A stretch of 64,000 nt of DNA from Odiellus spinosus (taxonomy: Eukaryota > Arthropoda > Arachnida > Opiliones > Phalangiidae). This document shows positions 51,429-63,762 of the stretch, in pieces (position 1 is the first letter of the stretch; every line of letters starts with the position of its first letter). Under the pieces are notes generated by a model, which saw nothing but the letters and a program-made list of their open reading frames with translations, was not told the DNA's origin and did no database searches. The stretch covers positions 1,550,001 through 1,614,000 of the forward strand of contig CAWUCO010000207.1 of assembly GCA_963920705.1 (NCBI GenBank), read 5' to 3'. Position numbers and translations under genes: made by a program.

Positions 51429-54400
51429 GCACTTGGGAAATTTCTGGATCTGCACTAGGGAAATTTCTGGATCTGCACTTGGAAAATTTGTGGATCTGCA
51501 CTTTGGAAATTTGTGGATCTGCACTTGGGAAAATTGTGGATCTGCACTTGGGAAATTTCTGGATCTGCACTTGGGAAATTTGTGGATCTGCACTAGGGAA
51601 ATTTGTGGATCTGCACTTTTGAAATTTGCGGATCTGTACTTGGGAAATTTGCGGATCTGCACTTGGGAAATTTGTGGATCTGCAATTGGGAAATTTGCGG
51701 ATCTTTAGAAGGGATATTTGCGGATCTGCACTTGGGAAATTTGTGGATCTGCACTTGGGAAATTTCTGGATCTGCACAAGGGAAATTTTTGGATCTGCAC
51801 TAGGAAAATTTGTGGATCTGCACTTTGGAAATTTGTGGATCTGCACTTGTTAAAATTGTGGATCTGCACTTGGGAAATTTCTGGATCTGCACCTGGGAAA
51901 TTTGTGGATCTGCACTTGGGAAATTTCTGGATCTGCACTTTGTAAATATGTGGATCTGCACTTGGGAAATTTGTGGATCTGCACTTGGGAAATTTGTGGA
52001 TCTGCACTTGGGAAATTTGCGGATCTGCACTTGGGAAATTGGCGGATCTACACTTGGGAAATTTGAGGATCTGCACTTGGGAAATTTGTGGATCTGCACT
52101 TGGGAAGTTTGTGGATCTGCACTTGGGAAATAACTGGATCTGCACCAGGGAAATTTCTGGATCTGCACTTGGGAAATTTGTGGATCTGCACTTGGGAAAT
52201 TTGTGGATCTGCACTTGGGAAATTTGCGGATCTGCACTTGGGAAATTTGCGGATCTGCACTTGGGAAATTTGCGGATCTTCACTTGGGAAATTTGTGGAT
52301 CTGCACTTGGGAAATTTGCGGATCTGCACTTGGGAAATTTGCGGATCTGCACTTGGGAAATTTGCGGATCTGCACTTGTGAAATTTGCGGATCTGCACTT
52401 GGGAAATTTGCGGATCTGCACTTGGGAAATTTCCGGATCTGCACTTGGGAAATTTGCGGATCTGCACTTGGGAAATTTGCTGATCTGCACTTGGGAAATT
52501 TGCGGATCTTCACTTGGGAAATTTGTGGATCTGCACTTGGGAAATTTGCGGATCTGCACTTGGGAAATTTGCGGATCTGCACTTGGGAAATTTGCGGATC
52601 TGCACTTGGGAAATTTGCGGATCTGCACTTGGGAAATTTGCGGATCTGCACTTGGGAAATTTGCGGATCTGCACTTGGGAAATTTGCGGATCTGCACTTT
52701 AGAAATTTGCGGATCTGCACTTGGGAAATTTGCGGATCTTCACTTGGGAAATTTGTGGATCTGCACTTGGGAAATTTGCGAATCTGCACTTGGGAAATTT
52801 CTGGATCTGCACTAGGGAAATTTTTGGATCTGCACTTGGAAAATTTGTGGATCTGCACTTTGGAAATTTGTGGATCTGCACTTGGGAAAATTGTGGATCT
52901 GCACTTGGGAAATTTCTGGATCTGCACTTGGGAAATTTGTGGATCTGCACTAGGGAAATTTGTGGATCTGCACTTTTGAAATTTGCGGATCTGTACTTGG
53001 GAAATTTGCGGATCTGCACTTGGGAAATTTGTGGATCTGCAATTGGGAAATTTGCGGATCTTTACATGGGAAATTTGCGGATCTGCACTTGGGAAATTTG
53101 TGGATCTGCACTTGGGAAATTTCTGGATCTGCACAAGGGAAATTTTTGGATCTGCACTAGGAAAATTTGTAGATCTGCACTTTGGAAATTTGTGGATCTG
53201 CACTTGTTAAAATTGTGGATCTGCACTTGGGAAATTTCTGGATCTGCACCTGGGAAATTTGTGGATCTGCACTTGGGAAATTTCTGGATCTGCACTTTGT
53301 AAATATGTGGATCTGCACTTGGGAAATTTGTGGATCTGCACTTGGGAAATTTGTGGATCTGCACTTGGGAAATTTGCGGATCTGCACTTGGGAAATTGGC
53401 GGATCTACACTTGGGAAATTTGAGGATCTGCACTTGGGAAATTTGTGGATCTGCACTTGGGAAGTTTGTGGATCTGCACTTGGGAAATAACTGGATCTGC
53501 ACCAGGGAAATTTCTGGATCTGCACTTGGGAAATTTGTGGATCTGCACTTGGGAAATTTGTGGATCTGCACTTGGGAAATTTGCGGATCTGCACTTGGGA
53601 AATTTGCGGATCTGCACTTGGGAAATTTGCGGATCTTCACTTGGGAAATTTGTGGATCTGCACTTGGGAAATTTGCGGATCTGCACTTGGGAAATTTGCG
53701 GATCTGCACTTGGGAAATTTGCGGATCTGCACTTGGGAAATTTGCGGATCTGCACTTGGGAAATTTGCGGATCTGCACTTGGGAAATTTGCGGATCTGCA
53801 CTTGGGAAATTTGCGGATCTGCACTTGGGAAATTTGCGGATCTTCACTTGGGAAATTTGTGGATCTGCACTTGGGAAATTTGCGGATCTGCACTTGGGAA
53901 ATTTGCGGATCTGCACTTGGGAAATTTGCGGATCTGCACTTGGGAAATTTGCGGATCTGCACTTGGGAAATTTGCGGATCTGCACTTGGGAAATTTGCGG
54001 ATCTGCACTTGGGAAATTTGCGGATCTGCACTTGGGAAATTTGCGGATCTGCACTTGGGAAATTTGCGGATCTGCACTTGGGAAATTTGCGGATCTGCAC
54101 TTTAGAAATTTGCGGATCTGCACTTGGGAAATTTGCGGATCTTCACTTGGGAAATTTGTGGATCTGCACTTGGGAAATTTGCGAATCTGCACTTGGGAAA
54201 TTTCTGGATCTGCACTAGGGAAATTTTTGGATCTGCACTTGGAAAATTTGTGGATCTGCACTTTGGAAATTTGTGGATCTGCACTTGGGAAAATTGTGGA
54301 TCTGCACTTGGGAAATTTCTGGATCTGCACTTGGGAAATTTGTGGATCTGCACTAGGGAAATTTGTGGATCTGCACTTTTGAAATTTGCGGATCTGTACT

Positions 54401-55470
54401 TGGGAAATTTGCGGATCTGCACTTGGGAAATTTGTGGATCTGCAATTGGGAAATTTGCGGATCTTTACATGGGAAATTTGCGGATCTGCACTTGGGAAAT
54501 TTGTGGATCTGCACTTGGGAAATTTCTGGATCTGCACAAGGGAAATTTTTGGATCTGCACTAGGAAAATTTGTAGATCTGCACTTTGGAAATTTGTGGAT
54601 CTGCACTTGTTAAAATTGTGGATCTGCACTTGGGAAATTTCTGGATCTGCACCTGGGAAATTTGTGGATCTGCACTTGGGAAATTTCTGGATCTGCACTT
54701 TGTAAATATGTGGATCTGCACTTGGGAAATTTGTGGATCTGCACTTGGGAAATTTGTGGATCTGCACTTGGGAAATTTGCGGATCTGCACTTGGGAAATT
54801 GGCGGATCTACACTTGGGAAATTTGAGGATCTGCACTTGGGAAATTTGTGGATCTGCACTTGGGAAGTTTGTGGATCTGCACTTGGGAAATAACTGGATC
54901 TGCACCAGAGAAATTTCTGGATCTGCACTTGGGAAATTTGTGGATCTGCACTTGGGAAATTTGTGGATCTGCACTTGGGAAATTTGCGGATCTGCACTTG
55001 GGAAATTTGCGGATCTGCACTTGGGAAATTTGCGGATCTTCACTTGGGAAATTTGTGGATCTGCACTTGGGAAATTTGCGGATCTGCACTTGGGAAATTT
55101 GCGGATCTGCACTTGGGAAATTTGCGGATCTGCACTTGGGAAATTTGCGGATCTGCACTTGGGAAATTTGCGGATCTGCACTTGGGAAATTTGCGGATCT
55201 GCACTTGGGAAATTTGCGGATCTGCACTTGGGAAATTTGCGGATCTTCACTTGGGAAATTTGTGGATCTGCACTTGGGAAATTTGCGGATCTGCACTTGG
55301 GAAATTTGCGGATCTGCACTTGGGAAATTTGCGGATCTGCACTTGGGAAATTTGCGGATCTGCACTTGGGAAATTTGCGGATCTGCACTTGGGAAATTTG
55401 CGGATCTGCACTTGGGAAATTTGCGGATCTGCACTTGGGAAATTTGCGGATCTGCACTTGGGAAATTTGC
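51421..55470. repeat. 59/61-mer HOR in three copies (1,357, 1,403 bp, partial third)
   Basis: The marker GCGAATCTG before GGGAAATTTCTGG-CACTAGGG is at 51,421, 52,778 and 54,181. That gives units of 1,357 bp (59 monomers) and 1,403 bp (61 monomers) and a third copy recognisable to about 55,470. CACAAGGG follows at 51,775, 53,132 and 54,535. Copy 2 differs from copy 1 by two extra monomers in the consensus run and by lacking GCTGATCTG (present in copy 1 at about 52,478). Copy 3 has the private CACCAGAG at about 54,903. The unit includes the group also found in the 667-bp repeat, so both derive from one amplified core. Confidence 0.87.
53866..54098. repeat. Run of ten identical consensus monomers
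   Basis: Between a GTGG monomer ending near 53,863 and CACTTTAGAAA at about 54,107 every monomer is the exact 23-bp consensus, about 230 bp with no substitution. Shorter perfect runs lie at about 55,265-55,465, 49,740-49,925 and 37,340-37,515. Nothing comparable occurs in the left domain, where the longest runs are a few monomers. Confidence 0.8.
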
Positions 55471-55674
55471 TGATCTGCACTTGGGAAATTTGCGGATCTT
55501 CACTTGGGAAATTTGTGGATCTGCACTTGGGAAATTTGCGGATCTGCACTTGGGAAATTTGCGGATCTGCACTTGGGAAATTTGCGGATCTGCACTTGGG
55601 AAATTTGCGGATCTGCACTTGGGAAATTTGCGGATCTGCACTTGGGAAATTTGCGGATCTGCACTTGGGAAATT
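55471..55674. repeat. Consensus linker
   Basis: GCTGATCTG, GATCTTCAC, GTGG and then exact consensus monomers up to CTTTAGAAA at 55,686. This joins the 61-mer array to the displaced 6-kb segment. The junction itself cannot be placed to better than a few monomers because both sides are consensus. Confidence 0.65.
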
Positions 55675-58600
55675 TGCGGATCTGCACTTTAGAAATTTGC
55701 GGATCTGCACTTGGGAAATTTGCGGATCTTCACTTGGGAAATTTGTGGATCTGCACTTGGGAAATTTGCGGATCTGCACTTGGGAAATTTGCGGATCTGC
55801 ACTTGGGAAATTTGCGGATCTGCACTTGGGAAATTTGCGGATCTGCACTTGAGAAATTTTCGGATCTGCACTTGGGAAATTTGCGAATCTGCACTTGGGA
55901 AATTTGCGGATCTGCACTTGGGAAATTTGCGGATCTGCGCTTGAGAAATTTGCGGATCTGCACTTGGGAAATTTGCGGATCTGCACTTGGGAAATTTGTG
56001 GATCTACACTTGGGAAAATTGCGGATCTGCACTTGGGAAATTTGCGGATCTGCACTTGGGAAATTTCTGGATCTGCACTAGGGAAATTTGTGGATCTGCA
56101 CTTTGGAAATTTGTGGATCTGCACTTGGGAAAATTGTGGATCTGCACTTGGGAAATTTCTGGATCTGCACTTGGGAAATTTGTGGATCTGCACTTGGGAA
56201 ATTTGTGGATCTGCACTAGGGAAATTTGTGGATCTGCACTTTTGAAATTTGCGGATCTGTACTTGGGAAATTTGCGGATCTGCACTTGGGAAATTTGTGG
56301 ATCTGCACTTGGGAAATTTGCGGATCTGTACATGGGAAATTTGCGGATCTGCACTTGGGAAATTTGTGGATCTGCACTTGGGAAATTTGTGGATCTGCAC
56401 TTGGGAAATTGGCGGATCTACACTTGGGAAATTTGAGGATCTGCACTTGGGAAATTTGTGGATCTGCACTTGGGAAGTTTGTGGATCTGCACTTGGGAAA
56501 TAACTGGATCTGCACCAGGGAAATTTCTGGATCTGCACTTGGGAAATTTGGGGATCTGCACTTGGGAAATTTGCGGAGCTGTACTTGGGAAATTTGCGGA
56601 TCTGCACTTGTGAAATTTGCGGATCTTCACTTCGTAAAATTTGCGGATCTGCACTTGGGAAATTTGCGGAGCTGTACTTGGGAAATTTGCGGATCTGCAC
56701 TTGTGAAATTTGCGGATCTTCACTTCGTAAAATTTGCGGATCTGCACTTGGGAAATTTGCGGATCTGCACTTGGGAAATTTGCGGATCTGCACTTGGGAA
56801 ATTTGCTGATCTGCACTTGGGAAATTTGCGGATCTTCACTTGGGAAATTTGTGGATCTGCACTTGGGAAATTTGCGGATCTGCACTTGGGAAATTTGCGG
56901 ATCTGCACTTGGGAAATTTGCGGATCTGCACTTGGGAAATTTGCGGATCTGCACTTGGGAAATTTGCGGATCTGCACTTGGGAAATTTGCGGATCTGCAC
57001 TTGGGAAATTTGCGGATCTGCACTTTAGAAATTTGCGGATCTGCACTTGGGAAATTTGCGGATCTTCACTTGGGAAATTTGTGGATCTGCACTTGGGAAA
57101 TTTGCGGATCTGCACTTGGGAAATTTGCGGATCTGCACTTGGGAAATTTGCGGATCTGCACTTGGGAAATTTGCGGATCTGCACTTGAGAAATTTTCGGA
57201 TCTGCACTTGGGAAATTTGCGAATCTGCACTTGGGAAATTTGCGGATCTGCACTTGGGAAATTTGCGGATCTGCGCTTGAGAAATTTGCGGATCTTCACT
57301 TGGGAAATTTGCGGACCTGCACTTGGGAAATTTGTGGATCTACACTTGGGAAAATTGCGGATCTGCACTTGGGAAATTTGCGGATCTGCACTTGGGAAAT
57401 TTCTGGATCTGCACTAGGGAAATTTGTGGATCTGCACTTTGGAAATTTGTGGATCTGCACTTGGGAAAATTGTGGATCTGCACTTGGGAAATTTCTGGAT
57501 CTGCACTTGGGAAATTTGTGGATCTGCTCTTGGGAAATTTGTGGATCTGCACTAGGGAAATTTGTGGATCTGCACTTTTGAAATTTGCGGATCTGTACTT
57601 GGGAAATTTGCGGATCTGCATTTGGGAAATTTGTGGATCTGCACTTGGGAAATTTGCGGATCTGTACATGGGAAATTTGCGGATCTGCACTTGGGAAATT
57701 TGTGGATCTGCACTTGGGAAATTTGTGGATCTGCACTTGGGAAATTTGCGGATCTGCACTTGAGAAATTTTCGGATCTGCACTTGGGAAATTTGCGAATC
57801 TGCACTTGGGAAATTTGTGGATCTGCACTTGGGAAATTTGCGGATCTGCACATGGGAAATTTGCGGATCTGCACTTGGGAAATTTGCGGATCTGCACTTG
57901 GGAAATTTGCGGATCTGCACTTGAGAAATTTTCGGATCTGCACTTGGGAAATTTGCGAATCTGCACTAGGGAAATTTGTGGATCTGCACTTTTGAAATTT
58001 GCGGATCTGTACTTGGGAAATTTGCGGATCTGCACTTGGGAAATTTGTGGATCTGCACTTGGGAAATTTGCGGATCTGTACATGGGAAATTTGCGGATCT
58101 GCACTTAGGAAATTTGTGGATCTGCACTTGGGAAATTTGTGGATCTGCACTTGGGAAATTTGTGGATCTGCACTAGGGAAATTTGTGGATCTGCACTTTT
58201 GAAATTTGCGGATCTGTACTTGGGAAATTTGCGGATCTGCACTTGGGAAATTTGTGGATCTGCACTTGGGAAATTTGCGGATCTGTACATAGGAAATTTG
58301 CGGATCTGCACTTGGGAAATTTGTGGATCTGCACTTGGGAAATTTGTGGATCTGCACTTGGGAAATTTGCGGATCTGCACTTGAGAAATTTTCGGATCTG
58401 TACTTGGGAAATTTGCGAATCTGCACTTGGGAAATTTGCGGATCTGCACTTGGGAAATTTGCGGATCTGCGCTTGAGAAATTTGCGGATCTGCACTTGGG
58501 AAATTTGCGGATCTGCACTTGGGAAATTTGTGGATCTACACTTGGGAAAATTGCGGATCTGCACTTGGGAAATTTGCGGATCTGCACTTGGGAAATTTCT

Positions 58601-61531
58601 GGATCTGCACTAGGGAAATTTGTGGATCTGCACTTTGGAAATTTGTGGATCTGCACTTTGGAAAATTGTGGATCTGCACTTGGGAAATTTCTGGATCTGC
58701 ACTTGGGAAATTTGTGGATCTGCACTTGGGAAATTTGTGGATCTGCACTAGGGAAATTTGTGGATCTGCACTTTTGAAATTTGCGGATCTGTACTTGGGA
58801 AATTTGCGGATCTGCACTTGGGAAATTTGTGGATCTGCACTTGGGAAATTTGCGGATCTGTACATGGGAAATTTGCGGATCTGCACTTGGGAAATTTGTG
58901 GATCTGCACTTGGGAAATTTGTGGATCTGCACTTGGGAAATTGGCGGATCTACACTTGGGAAATTTGAGGATCTGCACTTGGGAAATTTGTGGATCTGCA
59001 CTTGGGAAGTTTGTGGATCTGCACTTGGGAAATAACTGGATCTGCACCAGGGAAATTTCTGGATCTGCACTTGGGAAATTTGGGGATCTGCACTTGGGAA
59101 ATTTGCGGAGCTGTACTTGGGAAATTTGCGGATCTGCACTTGTGAAATTTGCGGATCTTCACTTCGTAAAATTTGCGGATCTGCACTTGGGAAATTTGCG
59201 GATCTGCACTTGGGACATTTGCGGATCTGCACTTGGGAAATTTGCGGATCTTCATTTGGGAAATTTGTGGATCTGCACTTAGAAAATTTGTGGATCTGCA
59301 CTTGGAAAATTTCTGGATCTGCACTAGGGAAATTTGGGGATCTGCACTTGGGAAATTTGTGGATCTGCACTAGGGAAATTTGTGGATCTGCACTTTTGAA
59401 ATTTGCGGATCTGTACTTGGGAAATTTGCGGATCTGCACTTGCGAAATTTGTGGATCTGCACTTGGGAAATTGGCGGATCTGTACATGGGAAATTTGCGG
59501 ATCTGCACTTGGGAAATTTGTGGATCTGCACTTGGGAAATTTGTGGATCTGCACTTGGGAAATTTGTGGATCTGCACTTGGGAAATTGGCGGATCTACAC
59601 TTGGGAAATTTGAGGATCTGCACTTGGGAAATTTGTGGATCTGCACTTGGGAAGTTTGTGGATCTGCACTTGGGAAATAACTGGATCTGCACCAGGGAAA
59701 TTTCTGGATCTGCACTTGGGAAATTTGTGGATCTGCACTTGGGAAATTTGGGGATCTGCACTTGGGAAATTTGCGGAGCTGTACTTGGGAAATTTGCGGA
59801 TCTGCATTTGTGAAATTTGCGGATCTTCACTTCGTAAAATTTGCGGATCTGCACTTGGGAAATTTGCGGATCTGCACTTGGGAAATTTGCGGATCTGCAC
59901 TTGGGAAATTTGCGGATCTTCACTTGGGAAATTTGTGGATCTGCACTTAGAAAATTTGTGGATCTGCACTTGGAAAATTTCTGGATCTGCACTAGGGAAA
60001 TTTGGGGATCTGCACTTTTGAAATTTGCGGAACTGCACTTGGGAAATTTGCGGATCTGCACTTGGGAAATTTGCGGATCTGCAATTGGGAAATTTGCGGA
60101 TCTGCACTTTGGAAATTTGCGGATCTGCACTTGGGAAATTTGCGGATCTGCACTTGGGAAATTTCTGGATCTGCACTAGGGAAATTTCTGGATCTGCACT
60201 TGGAAAATTTGTGGATCTGCACTTTGGAAATTTGTGGATCTGCACTTGGGAAAATTGTGGATCTGCACTTGGGAAATTTCTGGATCTGCACTTGGGAAAT
60301 TTGTGGATCTGCACCTGGGAAATTTGTGGATCTGCACTTGGGAAATTTCTGGATCTGCACTTTGTAAATTTGTGGATCTGCACTTGGGAAATTTGTGGAT
60401 CTGCACTTGGGAAATTTGTGGATCTGCACTTGGGAAATTTGCGGATCTGCACTTGGGAAATTGGCGGATCTACACTTGGGAAATTTGAGGATCTGCACTT
60501 GGGAAATTTGTGGATCTGCACTTGGGAAGTTTGTGGATCTGTACTTGGGAAATAACTGGATCTGCACCAGGGAAATTTCTGGATCTGCACTTGGGAAATT
60601 TGTGGATCTGCACTTGGGAAATTTGGGGATCTGCACTTGGGAAATTTGCGGAGCTGTACTTGGGAAATTTGCGGATCTGCACTTGGGAAATTTGCGGATC
60701 TGCACTTGGGAAATTTGTGGATCTGCACTTGGGAAATTTGCGGATCTGCACTTGGGAAATTTGCGGATCTGCACTTGGGAAATTTGCATATCTTCACTTG
60801 GGAAATTTGTGGATCTGCACTTGGGAAATTTGCGGATCTGCACTTGGGAAATTTGCGGATCTGCACTTGGGAAATTTGCGGATCTGCACTTGGGAAATTT
60901 GCGGATCTGCACTTGGGAAATTTGCGGATCTGCACTTGGGAAATTTGCGGATCTGCACTTGGGAAATTTGCGGATCTGCACTTGGGAAATTTGCTGATCT
61001 GCACTTGGGAAATTTGCGGATCTTCACTTGGGAAATTTGTGGATCTGCACTTGGAAAATTTGCGGATCTGCACTTGGGAAATTTGCGGATCTGCACTTGG
61101 GAAATTTGCGGATCTGCACTTGGGAAATTTGCGGATATGCACTTGGGAAATTTGCGGATCTGCACTTGGGAAATTTGCGGATCTGCACTTGGGAAATTTG
61201 CGGATCTGCACTTTAGAAATTTGCGGATCTGCACTTGGGAAATTTGCGGATCTTCACTTGGGAAATTTGTGGATCTGCACTTGGGAAATTTGCGGATCTG
61301 CACTTGGGAAATTTGCGGATCTGCACTTGGGAAATTTGCGGATCTTCACTTGGGAAATTTGTGGATCTGCACTTGGAAAATTTGCGGATCTGCACTTGGG
61401 AAATTTGCGGATCTGCACTTGGGAAATTTGCGGATATGCACTTGGGAAATTTGCGGATCTGCATTTGGGAAATTTGCGGATCTGCACTTGGGAAATTTGC
61501 GGATCTGCACTTGGGAAATTTGCGGATCTGC
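55675..61531. repeat. Displaced copy of the 42.6-48.6 kb segment (about 5.86 kb)
   Basis: Same order of variants as 42,610-48,625 with whole-monomer indels. These are a 93-bp duplication of the GGAGCTGTAC-CTTGTGAAA-TTCGTAAAA group (TTCGTAAAA at 56,631 and 56,724), loss of 12 monomers near 58,140, a 47-bp gain carrying another TTCGTAAAA 24-mer (about 59,832), and loss of one monomer before 61,028. Substitutions are sparse, for example GGGACATTT at about 59,213 and GCATTTGGG at about 61,461. Near 56,235 this copy has CTTTTGAAATTTGCGG where the other has consensus-like monomers, so some patching occurred. Confidence 0.85.
56572..56757. repeat. 93-bp four-monomer duplication with 24-mers
   Basis: GGAGCTGTAC, CTTGTGAAA, GATCTTCAC and TTCGTAAAATTTGCGG occur twice in direct succession. 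The TTCGTAAAA starts are 56,631 and 56,724, an offset of 93 (three 23-mers plus one 24-mer). All other loci with this group have it once. Confidence 0.88.
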
Positions 61532-63762
61532 ACTTTAGAAATTTGCGGATCTGCACTTGGGAAATTTGCGGATCTTCACTTGGGAAATTTGTGGATCTGC
61601 ACTTGGGAAATTTGCGGATCTGCACTTGGGAAATTTGCGGATCTGCACTTGGGAAATTTACGGATCTGCACTTGGGAAATTTGCGGATCTGCACTTGAGA
61701 AATTTTCGGATCTGCACTTGGGAAATTTGCGAATCTGCACTTGGGAAATTTGCGGATCTGCACTTGGGAAATTTGCGGATCTGCACTTGAGAAATTTGCG
61801 GATCTGCACTTGGGAAATTTGCGGATCTACACTTGGGAAAATTGCGGATCTGCACTTGGGAAATTTGCGGATCTGCACTTGGGAAATTTCTGGATCTGCA
61901 CTAGGGAAATTTCTGGATCTGCACTTGGAAAATTTGTGGATCTGCACTTTGGAAATTTGTGGATCTGCACTTGGGAAAATTGTGGATCTGAACTTGGGAA
62001 ATTTCTGGATCTGCACTTGGGAAATTTGTGGATCTGTACTAGGGAAATTTGTGGATCTGCACTTTTGAAATTTGCGGATCTGTACTAGGGAAATTTGCGG
62101 ATCTGCACTTGGGAAATTTGCGGATCTGCACTTGAGAAATTTTCGGATCTGCACTTGGGAAATTTGCGAATCTGCACTTGGGAAATTTGCGGATCTGCAC
62201 TTGGGAAATTTGCGGATCTGCACTTGAGAAATTTGCGGATCTGCACTTGGGAAATTTGTGGATCTGCACTTGGGAAATTTGCGGATCTGCACTTGGGAAA
62301 TTTGCGGATCTGCACTTGGGAAATTTGCGGATCTGCACTTGGGAAATTTGCGGATCTGCACTTGGGAAATTTGCGGATCTGCACTTGGGAAATTTGCTGA
62401 TCTGCACTTGGGAAATTTGCGGATCTTCACTTGGGAAATTTGTGGATCTGCACTTGGAAAATTTGCGGATCAGCACTTGGGAAATTTGCGGATCTGCACT
62501 TGGGAAATTTGCGGATCTGCACTTGGGAAATTTGCGGATATGCACTTGGGAAATTTGCGGATCTGCACTTGGGAAATTTGCGGATCTGCACTTGGGAAAT
62601 TTGCGGATCTGCACTTTAGAAATTTGCGGATCTGCACTTGGGAAATTTGCGGATCTTCACTTGGGAAATTTGTGGATCTGCACTTGGGAAATTTGCGGAT
62701 CTGCACTTGGGAAATTTGCGGATCTGCACTTGGGAAATTTGCGGATCTTCACTTGGGAAATTTGTGGATCTGCACTTGGAAAATTTGCGGATCTGCACTT
62801 GGGAAATTTGCGGATCTGCACTTGGGAAATTTGCGGATATGCACTTGGGAAATTTGCGGATCTGCATTTGGGAAATTTGCGGATCTGCACTTGGGAAATT
62901 TGCGGATCTGCACTTGGGAAATTTGCGGATCTGCACTTTAGAAATTTGCGGATCTGCACTTGGGAAATTTGCGGATCTTCACTTGGGAAATTTGTGGATC
63001 TGCACTTGGGAAATTTGCGGATCTGCACTTGGGAAATTTGCGGATCTGCACTTGGGAAATTTACGGATCTGCACTTGGGAAATTTGCGGATCTGCACTTG
63101 AGAAATTTTCGGATCTGCACTTGGGAAATTTGCGAATCTGCACTTGGGAAATTTGCGGATCTGCACTTGGGAAATTTGCGGATCTGCACTTGAGAAATTT
63201 GCGGATCTGCACTTGGGAAATTTGCGGATCTACACTTGGGAAAATTGCGGATCTGCACTTGGGAAATTTGCGGATCTGCACTTGGGAAATTTCTGGATCT
63301 GCACTAGGGAAATTTCTGGATCTGCACTTGGAAAATTTGTGGATCTGCACTTTGGAAATTTGTGGATCTGCACTTGGGAAAATTGTGGATCTGAACTTGG
63401 GAAATTTCTGGATCTGCACTTGGGAAATTTGTGGATCTGTACTAGGGAAATTTGTGGATCTGCACTTTTGAAATTTGCGGATCTGTACTAGGGAAATTTG
63501 CGGATCTGCACTTGGGAAATTTGCGGATCTGCACTTGAGAAATTTTCGGATCTGCACTTGGGAAATTTGCGAATCTGCACTTGGGAAATTTGCGGATCTG
63601 CACTTGGGAAATTTGCGGATCTGCACTTGAGAAATTTGCGGATCTGCACTTGGGAAATTTGTGGATCTGCACTTGGGAAATTTGCGGATCTGCACTTGGG
63701 AAATTTGCGGATCTGCACTTGGGAAATTTGCGGATCTGCACTTGGGAAATTTGCGGATCTGC
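60900..63762. repeat. 1,403-bp (61-mer) tandem duplication at the right end
   Basis: TTGCTGATCT is at 60,991 and 62,394, and the following 1.37 kb match to about 62,359 and 63,762. Markers include GATATGCAC, GCATTTGGG (about 61,461 and 62,864), TTTACGG (about 61,660 and 63,063), GAACTTGGG (about 61,987 and 63,390) and GATCTGTACTAGGG. Copy 2 has the private GATCAGCAC at about 62,469. The unit length equals that of the 51-55 kb HOR, but the order of variants is different. Confidence 0.87.
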
